Below are positions 45,409 through 57,266 of a stretch of 64,000 nt of DNA, one piece after another. This stretch comes from Umbelopsis isabellina (lineage: Eukaryota; Mucoromycota; Umbelopsidomycetes; Umbelopsidales; Umbelopsidaceae): positions 310,001 to 374,000 of the forward strand of contig JAEPQZ010000018.1 of assembly GCA_016758905.1 (NCBI GenBank), written 5' to 3'. A program made the translations under genes and the position numbers. The notes under the pieces were generated by a model that worked only from the letters and a program-made list of their open reading frames with translations, made no database searches and was not told the DNA's origin. How positions within the stretch are numbered: the first letter of the stretch is position 1; the number at the start of each line of letters is the position of its first letter.

Positions 45409-46881
45409 CGTATCAGCAAGCGGTTGAAATGTGATACGAGAAGATTGCTGCTGTTGTGCGAGTCGATTCGATAGCTAGGATGGGCGGCGTACTGTTATTA
45501 TGGTTTTTTTTTTATCTTGTTGATTTATTGCACGAGAGGGATAGAGAGATAGGTGATATCTTTTTTAAATAAAATGAGATAAAAAGAAAAAAAGAGATTT
45601 TTATAAAAAAGATAATACGTTCACAAAAGGGCTTTGATATTTATATGGTGATGGGCTGACAAGACAGGAAGTGTTGTGTGTTGTGTGTGTGCTTCAGAGA
45701 TAAGAGTCAAAACCACTTTAAACCCTCAGATAACAAAATATCCCGTATTAGGAGAAGCCTGATAAGAACTCCATTCCATGCTTATGGTCAACATCTTATC
45801 AAATCCCTGCAACTGTAACGTTCTAGACTCCGCCCACTGATAAGACCCTGGTCCAACCGCGGATAGCTCTCTGTCTCCAGTATCAATAAATTGGACCGAT
45901 TCCACTAACGCCGAGTAGGCATTCGTGAGAGAAGCGAATTGTTGTACTTAATGAATTGTATAGCATGGCTTCCATGTCTGCAATATATTTTAATTTATGT
46001 ACAATGTTCGGTCGGCGTCTTTTCCTATCAGTCAATTCTTGTACGGTTTTTTACTCATAAAAACCAAACCAATTGGTCCACAACCCGATCCACTCCTTGA
46101 AGCCATTCATGACAACACAGATGCCTTGCCTTATCAAAAATCCAAGTTTTAGCGTTGTGCCCCTTTTTCATAAACATCGGACCATCTGGTAATCTTTTGT
46201 TATACTGATAAGCCAAATTGGTTGGATGGCCCTCAACCGATATCAACGATTTTATATACGCTAGACATACATCAAAATGCCATTATTTTCACCTGCACAT
46301 TCCATTCTCTGATGCATACATGACATAATCCACTAGCATGCGATCAAGCAAAAATATCTCGTGATGACCCAAGATATTTTGGCGCATCGAGATAGTTTGG
46401 ACCAAAAATCATGGGAAGTGTGCCATGATAACGCTGACCTTGCCGAAAAATACCGCTGTTTGCAAATCCCTGATGGTCAGGCAGGCCAATTTGACTTCAG
46501 CCATAGAATAGATTCAGGGGCGAAGTAAAGTCAGGCCAGGCTATCTAGGAGGTTGTAAACCTGGCCGCTTATAGCTTGCAGAGGCAACATAACACGCAAG
46601 GCTGGCCATGCCACCAATATAAAATAAAAAAAAAAAAAAAAAAAACCGTAACAAAGACTATGTGGAAAGGAACGGTCCCACGAACCCTGTGATTATCAAG
46701 AAGTCGAATGAGTATAAAAGGTAAAATCTAACAGACATGACACACGGCGCGCGCGTTTCTATGATCTCTGATTTCGGCTATCAGTAAATTGAATTGCTCC
46801 TTTTAGATAAGGAACGCCTGCCATGCTGTTACTTTTTCATCAATTGCCTTTAATGGGAAATTTTCAACATGTACTGCTACT
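45409..46881. other. Upstream region of the GATA gene and 3' flank of the HAD gene
   Basis: Holds a cluster of WGATAA sites (listed separately), a TGTTGTGTG-type GT-repeat near 45672, and a poly(A) run of about 22 at 46625-46646. No gene recognised. Confidence 0.5.
45577..45844. promoter_or_regulatory. Cluster of seven WGATAA sites upstream of the GATA factor gene
   Basis: AGATAA at 45577, 45610, 45698 and 45728; TGATAAG at 45760 and 45838; and its reverse complement CTTATCA at 45795. All lie 170-440 bp upstream of the ATG. Several sites share the extended TGATAAG form, suggesting recognition by a GATA protein, possibly this gene's own product. Confidence 0.6.
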
Positions 46882-47938
46882 TTAAGAAAGCTGCTCTAAT
46901 ACTTCTTCTAATACAATGGCAACCCCATCGTCAACGTTGCTTGCCGTAACACGATCTGTGGTTTTAGTAAAAGACAATTGTTAGGTCATATGAGATTGTA
47001 TATGCTGGCCAGCTAAACAAAAACAAAAAGTTTCACATACCGGCAATTTCCTTCACGCTGGGATGAGCATTTTCTACGGCCACACCAGTGCCTACAAGTC
47101 AATAATAATGAGAAAAATAGAAAAAGCCACAATCAATTAACCAACAACGAGCGTCGAAAGTGTTTAATATTTGAAACACTCGACGGGACTTACCGGCAAA
47201 TTTGAGCATGTCACTATCGTTGGGCATATCACCGAACGCGATCGTCTCCTCGGCCTTGACACCCAGTTCCTGGCAGAGATCCTCAAGAGCCGAGCCCTTG
47301 GATATACCGGCGGCAGAAATCTCGATAGAGTGCGGGTTGCTAAATGTGATATTGACAACCTGTTTCCAATGGTCACTACTAAACAGTTCCAGCAATCTTT
47401 CATTGAGTTTTTCGGCTGGCATGCCCGGCAGGATGATGACCAATTTTTCAATGGTGTCTTCTGGCGTTTGAAGAAATTCCATCGGTTTACGCACAATGTA
47501 GTGGTGATCCAAAAAGTCGTTTCGTTCTTTAACATAGTTTTCGTCACAGACAAAGTGCAGACCACTTTCAGCGCCAAGACATACTTGAGGGCCTAAACAC
47601 TTAATGATGGTATCAAGGATGCTACAGATATCTTTGTTGGGAATAGAATATTTCTTGACGATATTTTTGTTAAATGGGTCATAAACCAGTCCGCCGTTGC
47701 AGCAGATGGTCAATACATTGTCCAAACCCACTTGCTCGACGGCGCAGTCCATCGTGCGAGGAGGGCGACCGGAGGCCAGCACAAAGCGAACACCTTTATC
47801 GGCCAACTTGTGAATGACAGTCCTAGCCCGAGGTGAAGGTGCACCACCGGATTGAGCTGTCATGTCTGAATGGACAAGCAGTGTACCATCGAGATCAGAG
47901 GCTACTAGTCGAATATTCTTAAAATTCGAAGTGGCCAT
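46882..47938 (-). CDS. HAD-superfamily Cof-type sugar-phosphate phosphatase
   Basis: Three exons, 47938-47194, 47091-47041 and 46955-46882, give 289 residues. HAD motif I is LVASDLDGTLL (nucleophile Asp), motif II is VLASGRPP, the conserved lysine is in AAGISKGSAL, and motif IV is AFGDMPNDSDML. The Cof-type C2 cap lies between motifs II and III. The last exons read GVAVENAHPSVKE and VTASNVDDGVA, the typical family ending. The likely substrate is a phosphorylated sugar or small metabolite in the cytosol; which one cannot be read from the sequence. An ATG 15 bp upstream is possible. It diverges from the tricalbin gene over 383 bp. Confidence 0.92.
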
Positions 47939-48321
47939 GATTGTATGTGACAATTGTGATTGAGTTGAGTTATGCCGGGTATGGTTTCTGCCTTAGAGGC
48001 CTGTCACTTTTTGCATGGGCTACTTACCTCAACCCCGACTGACTGACTGCCCGGCTGTCTGGTTAGGTGTGCTGGGCAGGCAAGCTGGCTGGCTGTTGGC
48101 TCGCCTCAGGGTTAGGGGAATTAGGGAGAAGGAAGGCAAGCAGGCAGGCAGCAAAGGAACCGGATGATTTCTGGTGGTTTATGCAAATTTCCGCTTTGGA
48201 CAATTATAATAGTTTTGGCTCGCCCCATTTTTTCTTTCTTTTCAATAACTTCTTGCTTCTTTTTTTCATTATTATTATTTCCTTTTTGTCGTTTACCACT
48301 CTTCCTTAGTGCACTACCGCT
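47939..48321. promoter_or_regulatory. Shared divergent promoter region, HAD phosphatase and tricalbin
   Basis: Low-complexity GGCTG/GGCAG runs at 48045-48165 (CTGGCTGGCTG, AGGCAGGCAG), followed by a long T-rich tract (48228-48300) just before the tricalbin ATG. Confidence 0.4.
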
Positions 48322-51300
48322 ATGGCAACCGACATAAAAGCATCGCCTAATCCTGAGAGCGTATCACAGGAGGCTCATCACCAAGCTGTGAAAGATGTGG
48401 AAAAGACAGCCGGCACGCCTGTGCACACATTTGATGAAGATATGACGCCAGAGCAAAAACGGGAGCAAGTTGAACGACAAGTGCCCGCGGAAATGTTGCC
48501 GCCTAAACCGCAGGACCAACAGCCAGGCGCCATGCTTACTGACCAGAAAACACACGACGCGGATGCAATCGCCTTGGCAGCTGCTGAAGCTGAGAAAAAG
48601 CCAGCTATCCGAACCACTACTTTCTCGCCAGACCATACGCCGCGTTTGGGAGGTACAGATCCCAAAGACCAGACAGAGGCTCAAAAAGAGGCTGCCAAGG
48701 CACCAATTGCGCCCGTGGTAGAAGGGAAATCGGCTCCAGGAGCTTTCACAAATGTTCCAAACTGGTACCGGTCAGGATGGACTGCTTTTTCCACTTTGGA
48801 AAACCCGGGCGGCACTACGCATCTTACGGCAGCCGAAAAACCCGTCGACCCGTTAGGCGACCAATTGAGCGAGTCCTTGTATGGTGAATGGTGGTGGAAC
48901 TCTGGTGTACTCTTCTTCACTGGATTCTTCTCCTGGTTGTTGGTTAAAATGGGTTTAGGCTTCTTCTCGGTCATGATTGTTTGTGCATTTTTAGGTAAGG
49001 TATCTCACACATTTTTGGGTGACACCATAACTGGGCCTATACTTGTCGTTATTGAACCCAACCGTCAAATTCCACGTGATGTCAACTAAACTTTCAATCG
49101 TGTAACCAGCCACCTATTATCAAACAAGCATACGCCGGTTTAGACGAAACGTACGCGATGATATCCAACGCGAAGTTATTAAGAATGTGTTGGACAATGA
49201 CTTTGAGTCAATGGAATGGCTCAATACTTTTCTCGGTACGTGTTTTATTTTGTATGTAGTAAAACTGTCCAATCGGTTCTAATGCTGACTTTTTGCCGAC
49301 TTGCAGCAAAGTTTTGGCTCATCTTTGAGCCGGTATTGTGCGCTCAAGTCATTGAGCAAGTTGATACCGTGCTTGCCGACAACTGCCCTGCCTTTTTGGA
49401 TTCTTTGCGACTAACAACCTTTACTCTTGGCACAAAAGCTCCTCGCATTGATGCCGTTAAGACCTTTCAGCACACCGATGCTGACACAGTGGTAAGTTCC
49501 CATCGGCCCTATTTACATTGTAATCATAGCTATCACTCACAATCAATCTTTGGCAATCTCCTCTCACAACGCTCCCCTCCTTACGCTAGACTATGGAATG
49601 GAAGGTCTCGTTCACACCCACTGATCTCTTTGATATGACTCCTCGCGAGCAGCAAAACAAGGTCAACCCCAAAATCATTCTGACTATTCGTGTCGGTAAG
49701 GGATTTGTCGGTGCCGGCATACCTGTGCTTGTCGAAGATATCAGCTTTAGAGGCTACATGCGAGTTAAAATCAAGTTCATGAGTAAGTTCCCTCACGCTA
49801 AACGTGTTGAACTTTGCTTCATGGAGAAGCCTGAGTTTGACTATGTCCTGAAACCCGTGGGAGGCGAAACCTTTGGTTTCGATATCAACAACGTAAGTGG
49901 CATTGGTTTGACAGACTAAATACGGTATGCGTTTACTGTCACTCATTGAACTTGGGCGAATAGATTCCCGGTTTGCAAAGCTTCATCCGCGACCAGGTCC
50001 ATAGTAATCTAGGACCTATGATGTATGCTCCTAATGTGTTCACACTGGACGTTGAAAAACTCATGGCTGGAGATATGGACATGTCCTCGGCCAACGGTGT
50101 CCTCGCTGTCACCGTCCATTCAGCCTCCAAGATCAAGACTGGTGAACTCCTCGGCGGAGGCACCATGGATCCCTATGTTCGATTCCAAATCAACCGTGGC
50201 CCCGAACTCGGCCGTACCAGTGTTTTGAGCAACACTGACGAACCACAATGGAACGAAACTCATTTCTTGCTATTGAATAATTTGAACGAACATTTGTCTA
50301 TGGAGCTTCGTGGTCGCAACGCTACTACTAGAGATCGCGACTTTGGTTCAGTCAACTATGACCTCAAGAAACTGGCTGATTCCGAAGATGGATCAGAGGA
50401 AGGAGCGTGAGTACCCCCGCCATAGTTCAACCATTATTGTCCACACCAGTGTGCTATATGTAACTAACTAAACATGATTTGATGTGTGTATAGGTCTCTG
50501 CAAGTACTTCGAAATGGTAAACCTATGAGCGATCTCAGGGTGGATCTGCGATATTTGCCGGTTTCCAAACCATCTAAAGCCGAGGATGGTACCCTTATTC
50601 CTGCTGTTGACTCGAGTAAGTTAAATGAAATGGCCGTCGGATATATATGTTATATTGGTTTCACTCATCATCCCTACCCCGCGCAGACTCCGGTATTTTA
50701 CGCTTCACCATTCACGAATGCAAGGGTCTTGACGGCAAGCCCAGTGCGTATGCCCGTGTATTGCTCAATGGAGAAGAAAAGATCAAGACCAAGCCCATGA
50801 AAAAGACACCCAATCCCAAGTGGGAAAAGAACGTTGAAATGCTAGTCGTTGACATGACGGAGGTTTCTATGCGCGTGGAAGTCCAAGAAGCGTCTAGTTT
50901 TGCTTCCGATGTCACCATTGGCTCGTGGTCGTCCAGCTTGCTCAATATCTTTGACAAGATTGAAGAAAACGAAGGATGGTGGGATTTGATGCGTAAGAAG
51001 ACCAAGGTTGGCCGCATCCGTATCAGCGCCGAATGGAAGCCAGTGATCATGACTGGATTGGCCGAGTCTCTGGGATCTCATGGATTCAACACGCCTGCCA
51101 TTGGTGTCATTCGTCTTACGCTTTGGGAAGCTCGTAATCTTAAGAACGTTGAGAGCGTCGGTGGTGGCAAATCTGATCCTTATGTGCGTGTCAAAAGTGG
51201 CGTGCAAGTCAGAGCACAAACCGATGTTGTTGACAACAATCTCAATCCCGAATGGGGCTCTATTCTCTACGTACCCATCCACTCTATCAAAGAGGATCTT

Positions 51301-53840
51301 ACTCTTGAAGTCATGGATTGGAATGCCAACAGCAAAGACAAGTCTTTAGGCGTGGTTGATTTGACCGTCAAAGAGCTGGTCAAGCAATGTGCTGAAGGTG
51401 AGGGCGACTCACTTCAGAAATGGCACGAATCTACTGGAAAGAAGATTGACAACTGGCTGGCTCTCAAGTCATTGGATCGTACTCAGGTCAAAGGCGAACT
51501 TCGATTCGCCGCTGAATTCTACCCCACTTTGGCTCTGGCCAAGAATGCCACTCAAGAAGAAAAGGAGAAGGCTGTGCAGGGAGATGCTGAGGCAGCTGTC
51601 AACGAAGCTGAAGGTCGTGGTGAAGTGTCTGACATTGGAGCTGAAACTGATAAGATGATTGCCAAGATTGATAGCGAGATTCCTGAAAAGGATCTGCATG
51701 GAACTTACATCAAGTACACACCCGACGATATTGTCGATTTACGTTCTTATGAATCTGGAATCATTTCTGTCAAGATTATGGAAGTGCAGTTTGATAGCCC
51801 TAAACATATGTGCGCTGAAGTCTTGGTTGATTCCATCATTCCACAGTACCGTACCACTAAACTCAAAGGCACCAGCTTGGAGTTCAACGAAACCACCGAT
51901 GCTTTTGTCAAGGAAACCGATTTCAGTAGGGTGGCTATCCAGTTGAAGGATGGAGATGCCGATGAAAAAAGCTCAGATGTCAAGGCTTACTGGGTTGGCC
52001 AGGTCTCTGACATCCTTCGCCGCATCCAAGTACGCAACCGCCAATTGCGTGATCAAAATGAAAGTCCTAGTACTCCTGATGAGGGCCAGTGGTATCCTCT
52101 GCTCGGTGATGACTCTGGAAATGCTCAGATCAGATTGAGTTTCAACTTCTTGCCCGTTCTTGATTTCAAGTTGGACCCCAGAGAGAGTTTAGAGAGTAAG
52201 TGTTCTTTAGCAAACCGAGGTGGGAAGCGCATTGAAAGTGACACTTGATCATTGACAAAAATTTTCTCTCACTAGATCAAGGAAACTTGTCCGTGACATT
52301 GATCAGTGCTCAAAAATTGATGGCTGCTGACAAGTCTGGCAAATCCGATCCCTACGTTGTATTTTCCATTGATGGAGAGAAAGTGCACAAGAGTGCAACT
52401 GTCAAAAAGAATCTCAATCCCAAGTGGAAAAACGAATCCTTTACTGCTCCAGTTGTAAGTAGTCATAGCTATGATATTATAGATGGGTGATAATGAGCAT
52501 TGCCTGATTAGTGTGGTCTCATGTTGTAGATGTCCCGGTATGCTTCAAGTTTCAGATTGGAAGTCTTTGATTGGAATCAAGTCAATGCAGGCGTACCGCT
52601 TGGTAAGTTGCAATTCTCATTGATATTTGACACACCGAGGGTGTAAGCTTCACACTAAACCTTCTGCTCGCTATCTCGGCCATCAGGATCAACCGGTATT
52701 GCTCTCAGCAGACTTGAAAGCTTTGCTGCTCAAGAACTCGATCTTCCTCTGGAAGGTGTCAAGGGGGTTAGTGGCAGCGTTCGGGTCCGCCTATTGTGGC
52801 AGCCACAGCTACTCACCAAAAAGAAGCAGCAGACATCCATCCTCTCTACTGGTACCAAAGTGCTCACAGGCACAGCCGGAGCAACGTTTGGTGCTGGTAA
52901 GGCAGTTGTTGGAGGTGGCGCTGCTCTTGCTGGAGGAGGTCTGGCCATGGGAGGCAAAGTGGTCGGAGGTGGTCTCCATGCTGGTACCAAAGTTGTTGGA
53001 GGCGGTATCAATGCTGGTGGCAAGGTCATCGGCGGAGGTGGCAAGGCTATTGGGTCTGTATTCGGTTTGCGCCGCCGAGGCAGTAAAGCGAGTAAGAGTG
53101 ATATGGGTAATGGCAATGCCGAACCAGCAACAGTACAAGGAGGTATGATTCCTAACACTAGTGGTGGTCAAGCAGCAGTGAGCGGAGCCGATGGTGGTTT
53201 GCACAGCAATCGAAACTCTATTGATGCTGGGGCAGCTGCAGGCAAGTTATCACCCACACGTGCTTTACCAGCTGTTATATCCAATCAGTTAACCATTACT
53301 TCTTGCAAACAGGCGGTGAAATGAGCCAAAAAACTGGCGCAGACGGTACTGTGGAAGTTCATGTTATTGCCGCCAGAGGATTGCGCGGTGTTGACAAAAA
53401 CGGCAACAGCAATTCATACGCCCGTATCAGCATTGGCAAACATAGCCATAAGACCAAGCACATCAGCAAGTCATTAGATCCTGAATGGTAAATATTTAAA
53501 ATGCGGGAGTTGACTACATTTTCTTCTCCTTATTATAAACAAACATCCACTTCCAATGGAGCAATGATCATCTTACCACTTTTTCTAACTTTTTTTTTTT
53601 TTTCCACGACATAGGAACGAAACGTTCAAATTCAAGGTAACTGAATCACCAACACCGTTTTCCATGGAAGTCAAAGATCACCATACGTTGTCCTCGTCTA
53701 CTACTATTGGTGATTTCTCAACCAATGTGTGGGACATGTTACAGGTCCAACCGGGCCAAACCGCAGAAAACCAACAGTGGATCCCTATCAATCCACCAGG
53801 CAGCGGAGAGGTACAACTGAAGATGGTATTTACACCATGA
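48322..53840 (+). CDS. TCB3: Tricalbin (extended synaptotagmin): membrane anchor, SMP domain and about six C2 domains
   Basis: About twelve exons; the first is 48322-48994, joined to one starting at 49110. The product is roughly 1,500 residues. After a disordered, Lys/Glu-rich head (1-190) comes the membrane hairpin near 197-230 (SGVLFFTGFFSWLLVKMGLG). The lipid-transfer SMP domain follows (IRRFRRNVRDDIQREV to IPGLQSFIRDQVHSNLGPMM). C2 domains begin at GVLAVTVHSASKI, GILRFTIHECKGL, GVIRLTLWEARNL, SGIISVKIMEVQF, GNLSVTLISAQKL and GTVEVHVIAARGL. Several retain the SDPYV calcium-loop motif. Between the last two C2 domains lies a glycine-rich stretch. Tricalbins tether cortical ER to the plasma membrane and move lipids. 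The symbol is by architecture; Tcb1-3 cannot be told apart. Confidence 0.88.
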
Positions 53841-54327
53841 ATGTTTGCAACGACCCAACACTGTAGATAGATAGCACTATGCTGCGAAATACTTGTCTAA
53901 TTTTTTACTTTTTCTTGTTCTCTCGTTCGACCATTTATTATGTACAAATCCATCCTGCCAACTTAAACGTATCGTATCTAATTAGGCACCACACCATTTT
54001 TTTCATTATTTTTTAAATCAATTTAACACGTACCTTCTGCATATTATATCTCTGGGCTGGTTCAAGTTTTCGGTTTTTTATACTTTCTCGATGAGGTGTT
54101 CTCGACGAGCTGTTCTTTGTATATTCACATCCATAACATAGTGGACGTGCTTAATTAATACTGGGAGGCCATTGGAAAGATTTTGGTCAAAAAAAGGGAC
54201 TGCTTTAAGTTCTTGTCGCCGTTCAAAAATCATCAAACCTTGTCACTGACCTGGGTTTGGTTCTGGTCCTTGAACTTTTCCCCAGAGTTCAATTCAACTT
54301 TATAACCACTACAAAATCATTTCGTCC
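53841..54327. other. Intergenic region
   Basis: Tricalbin 3' flank and promoter of the PHD gene; AT-rich, nothing else recognised. Confidence 0.5.
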
Positions 54328-56574
54328 ATGAGTAAGTCCAACATACTTGATACAGTTCAGCCATATACTGCTGCTCGAGTTTCCACCGCTGCTTGGTGTT
54401 TGGTGTGGTCGAAAACCGGTTTTTCTAATAATATTATGACGGCCGGTTTTGCCCCCCCCCTTCACGTCGCCAGCATGGGCGTTCAATGACCAGTGTACCT
54501 CGTTTATCCACGACAAGCTGTGACTAACACTGCTCGTTTTGTCCCTTTCACTAGCTGCAGATAGGCCAAGGAGAGCAAAAGCCGGTAGGAACCAACCAAA
54601 AGTCCAAAGACTGCCCTCGGTGTCGTCCGATGACGAGAGCTCAGACGAGAATTCAGTAACTCGTTGCATTTGCCACAAGATTCGTAAGTGTCAGGTTTTT
54701 AATGCCATGGCATGCTTTTGCATTTGCCTTTTCACGCTACCTTGTCTGTGCCTCGTCACCATTCTCGCGAAACTGACATTCTCTTCACCGTGACGTTTAG
54801 ACAATGACGGAATGATGGTTCAGTGCGATAACTGTAACGTGTGGCAGCACTGCCCTTGCGTTGGATTGGCTGGTATTACTGAAGACGACATGCCAGACCA
54901 ATATTACTGTGAGGAATGCAAGCCTGAAAACCATGTTTTAGCCGATACGTATGGCAGGTGAGTTTTGCTAGTTTCGATTTGAGATAAATCTTTTTTTTTG
55001 TTTTTTGGCTTTTGTGTGGGTTAAGTACCGGGGACTGACTTTGTGGCATTAGGTACCGCCGAGTATATGATCCAAAAGGCACTCATACGAAAGGTCAAAA
55101 GAAAAGAACAACCATGAATAGTGCAGATGCCACGGACTCTATTCCGGAACTCTTCCACATACTTGCTACAGATACCAATGGCTATACTCGTGAATCAAGC
55201 AGTCCTTCCATGACTGTGGACACGCCTGTTCCAACGCCATTTGAAGCAGATGAACCACTAGGAGCTCGGGTATCCAAGAGGCGGAGAAGTACTACTAGCA
55301 ATAGTGATACCCTTCGGTCGACGCAAGCCACCAAAAGAGAAGTCAACACCAAGCAATCGCGGTCCACGTCTCCTACGGCTCGCAAGCAGCCTATGGAAGA
55401 AGCCAAAGGAGGACGAGTGAATAAACGCAGAACCGCTGCTGTTCCGGATAAATCCATCAAAACTAGAGTGAGCGCTAGTCCGCAAATGTCATTCAAGGAG
55501 TTACCAACCGATGGTGTGAGTACTCGGCGAAGAGGAGGACATTGGAGAAACGGTAGCCCTGATACTAGAGCCAAATCAACTGAGCCGGATATGGAAGTAG
55601 GCGAAAATGAACAAGAAAATGAAACACACCCAACCAATGGCAAAAGGCGAGGAAATGGACCTCCTTCGGCTAGCAATTCACCTCGAGCCAAAAAAAGTGA
55701 ATTGGGTCGACGGCGAGGCAAAGGCACTATCCCGTCACCGCTTTCACCGAATCTGGATAGACATCTTCCTACCAAGCATAGTCCATTGATTGGCCATCGC
55801 GAGGATATGGATATAAAGGCTCGTACTCCTCTGTCTCCGTTTGAAGAACGGCTATCGGATACGGAAAGTCCACGGGTACGTGCAAAGACCCCTCCGACCA
55901 AAGTACGATACCCATCCAATAAGATGTCTATTGGAGACATGGACAAACGAGCATCGCAAATTTTGCGTTATATCAACCGGATGCAAATGACCCTGACAAA
56001 GAAACAACGTAATCGACAAGCCCTAGACCATACCCACCACCACCACCATGAACATCATAATCCTCCACAACAAGCAGCCCATCATGAATCTGAAAACATT
56101 GTGGGGGTAGATTCAGTGGTGATACCCAAAGACTGCGTGAATACGACGGGAGGTGATAATAAACTTGTAGGCGAATTGGAAGTGGCGAATCCTCCTGCTC
56201 TTGTCCTGCAACGATCTATGTCGGTCAGTTCCGTGGCGTCATCTTTGAGCAGCGCATCCACCATCCCACTCAATGACGATGATAGCAAATCCAAATCAGA
56301 AGGCAAGGCCACGTCTAGTACTGAGATGACATCGACGACGGCTCCTCCAGAGGAAGAGGAGGAGAAAAGTTGTATTCCTGCCCCAGAACAAGCCACGGCT
56401 ATTGATATTATGAGTCGACTGGCTTGTGAATTGGTCAAATTTCAGTATCGATTTGGCCCACAGAGACCGCCATCTGCAACCAACGGTCAGAGCAATCACC
56501 AAGCACTACCTTCAACACCAGCAAATCAACGCAACAGTACAGATGACCTGTTGCCAGCCATCGGCGGCTCGTAA
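54328..56574 (+). CDS. PHD-finger chromatin protein (Cti6-like)
   Basis: Proposed exons: a four-base first exon ATGA (54328-54331) before a perfect GTAAGT donor; exon 2 starting at 54561 after CTGCAG; a PHD exon near 54801-54958; and a long exon from about 55053 to 56574. The PHD finger is canonical Cys4-His-Cys3: RCICHKIR, DGMMVQCDNCNVWQHCPC and YYCEECKPENH. This type occurs in yeast Cti6, a histone deacetylase (Rpd3L) subunit that reads H3K4me3. The tail of about 480 residues is basic and disordered (repeated KRRR, RRRG, SPR). It also has an acidic Ser-rich segment and a His-rich run (HHHHHEHH). A helix near IDIMSRLACELVKFQYRF may be a docking element. The micro-exon start is inferred from splice signals and frame. 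Confidence 0.75.
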
Positions 56575-57266
56575 GACTCGCCAGGAGCAAAAGTTACCAT
56601 GGCCCTTTTATATTTTTTGTAATCATTGAGCATTTCTCCTTGGCGTCAACTGTTTTGTATACCCCTCTTCATCCACTCATGACCACCACGACTCAAGCGA
56701 CATGCACGCATCCCAGTTTATATACATTTTGTTTTGGTTGGTTCTCAAGTGAAAAGAAAAAACCACATTGCTTCTCTATTTTTATTATTTTGTCCCACTG
56801 TGCAAAAGTTAATGTTTGGTTGGCGTCCACACTCTGGTTCATTTTCCACGATTATGGCTCTCTATCCAAATTTTGTCCATCGTAGAAAAAACAATTTTCT
56901 CCACCAGTTATATAAAGAAAGGAAACGCTATTTGTTTAAAGCAGGAAAAGACGAGGGGTATGGGCAGTTTTTTTCGTGTGATCGTGCTACGTAGAAAGAA
57001 GAAATATCAAGAATGGTACGAATGCAAATTGTAGAGGTTCTTCTAGGCCATTTCATGTTGCGATTGTCGATGTTGCTCTACACAACAATGTTAGTATCCG
57101 GTAAGCCAGCACATAGAAACTCCCCTGTTATTGCCAACTTACCAGCAGTGGACAAGAGATCCATCAATAGCTGTTGTTGGTCAACGTTCAATGTCGATGT
57201 CAGAAGTGTATACGATTGAGGCTGGTGTAGTTGCACGGCTAGATTGCAACCGTGTTAGAAAACATG
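56575..57266. other. Convergent 3' intergenic region
   Basis: Spacer between the PHD and importin genes. The small frames here look random. Confidence 0.5.

Noticed and set aside
46625-46646. Run of about 22 A as a sign of a retroposed transcript
   Set aside because: No gene-like body upstream of the run and no flanking duplication; more likely simple low-complexity DNA.
55182-55946. 254-codon frame on the minus strand
   Set aside because: Antisense shadow of the PHD gene's basic repetitive tail; no family features.
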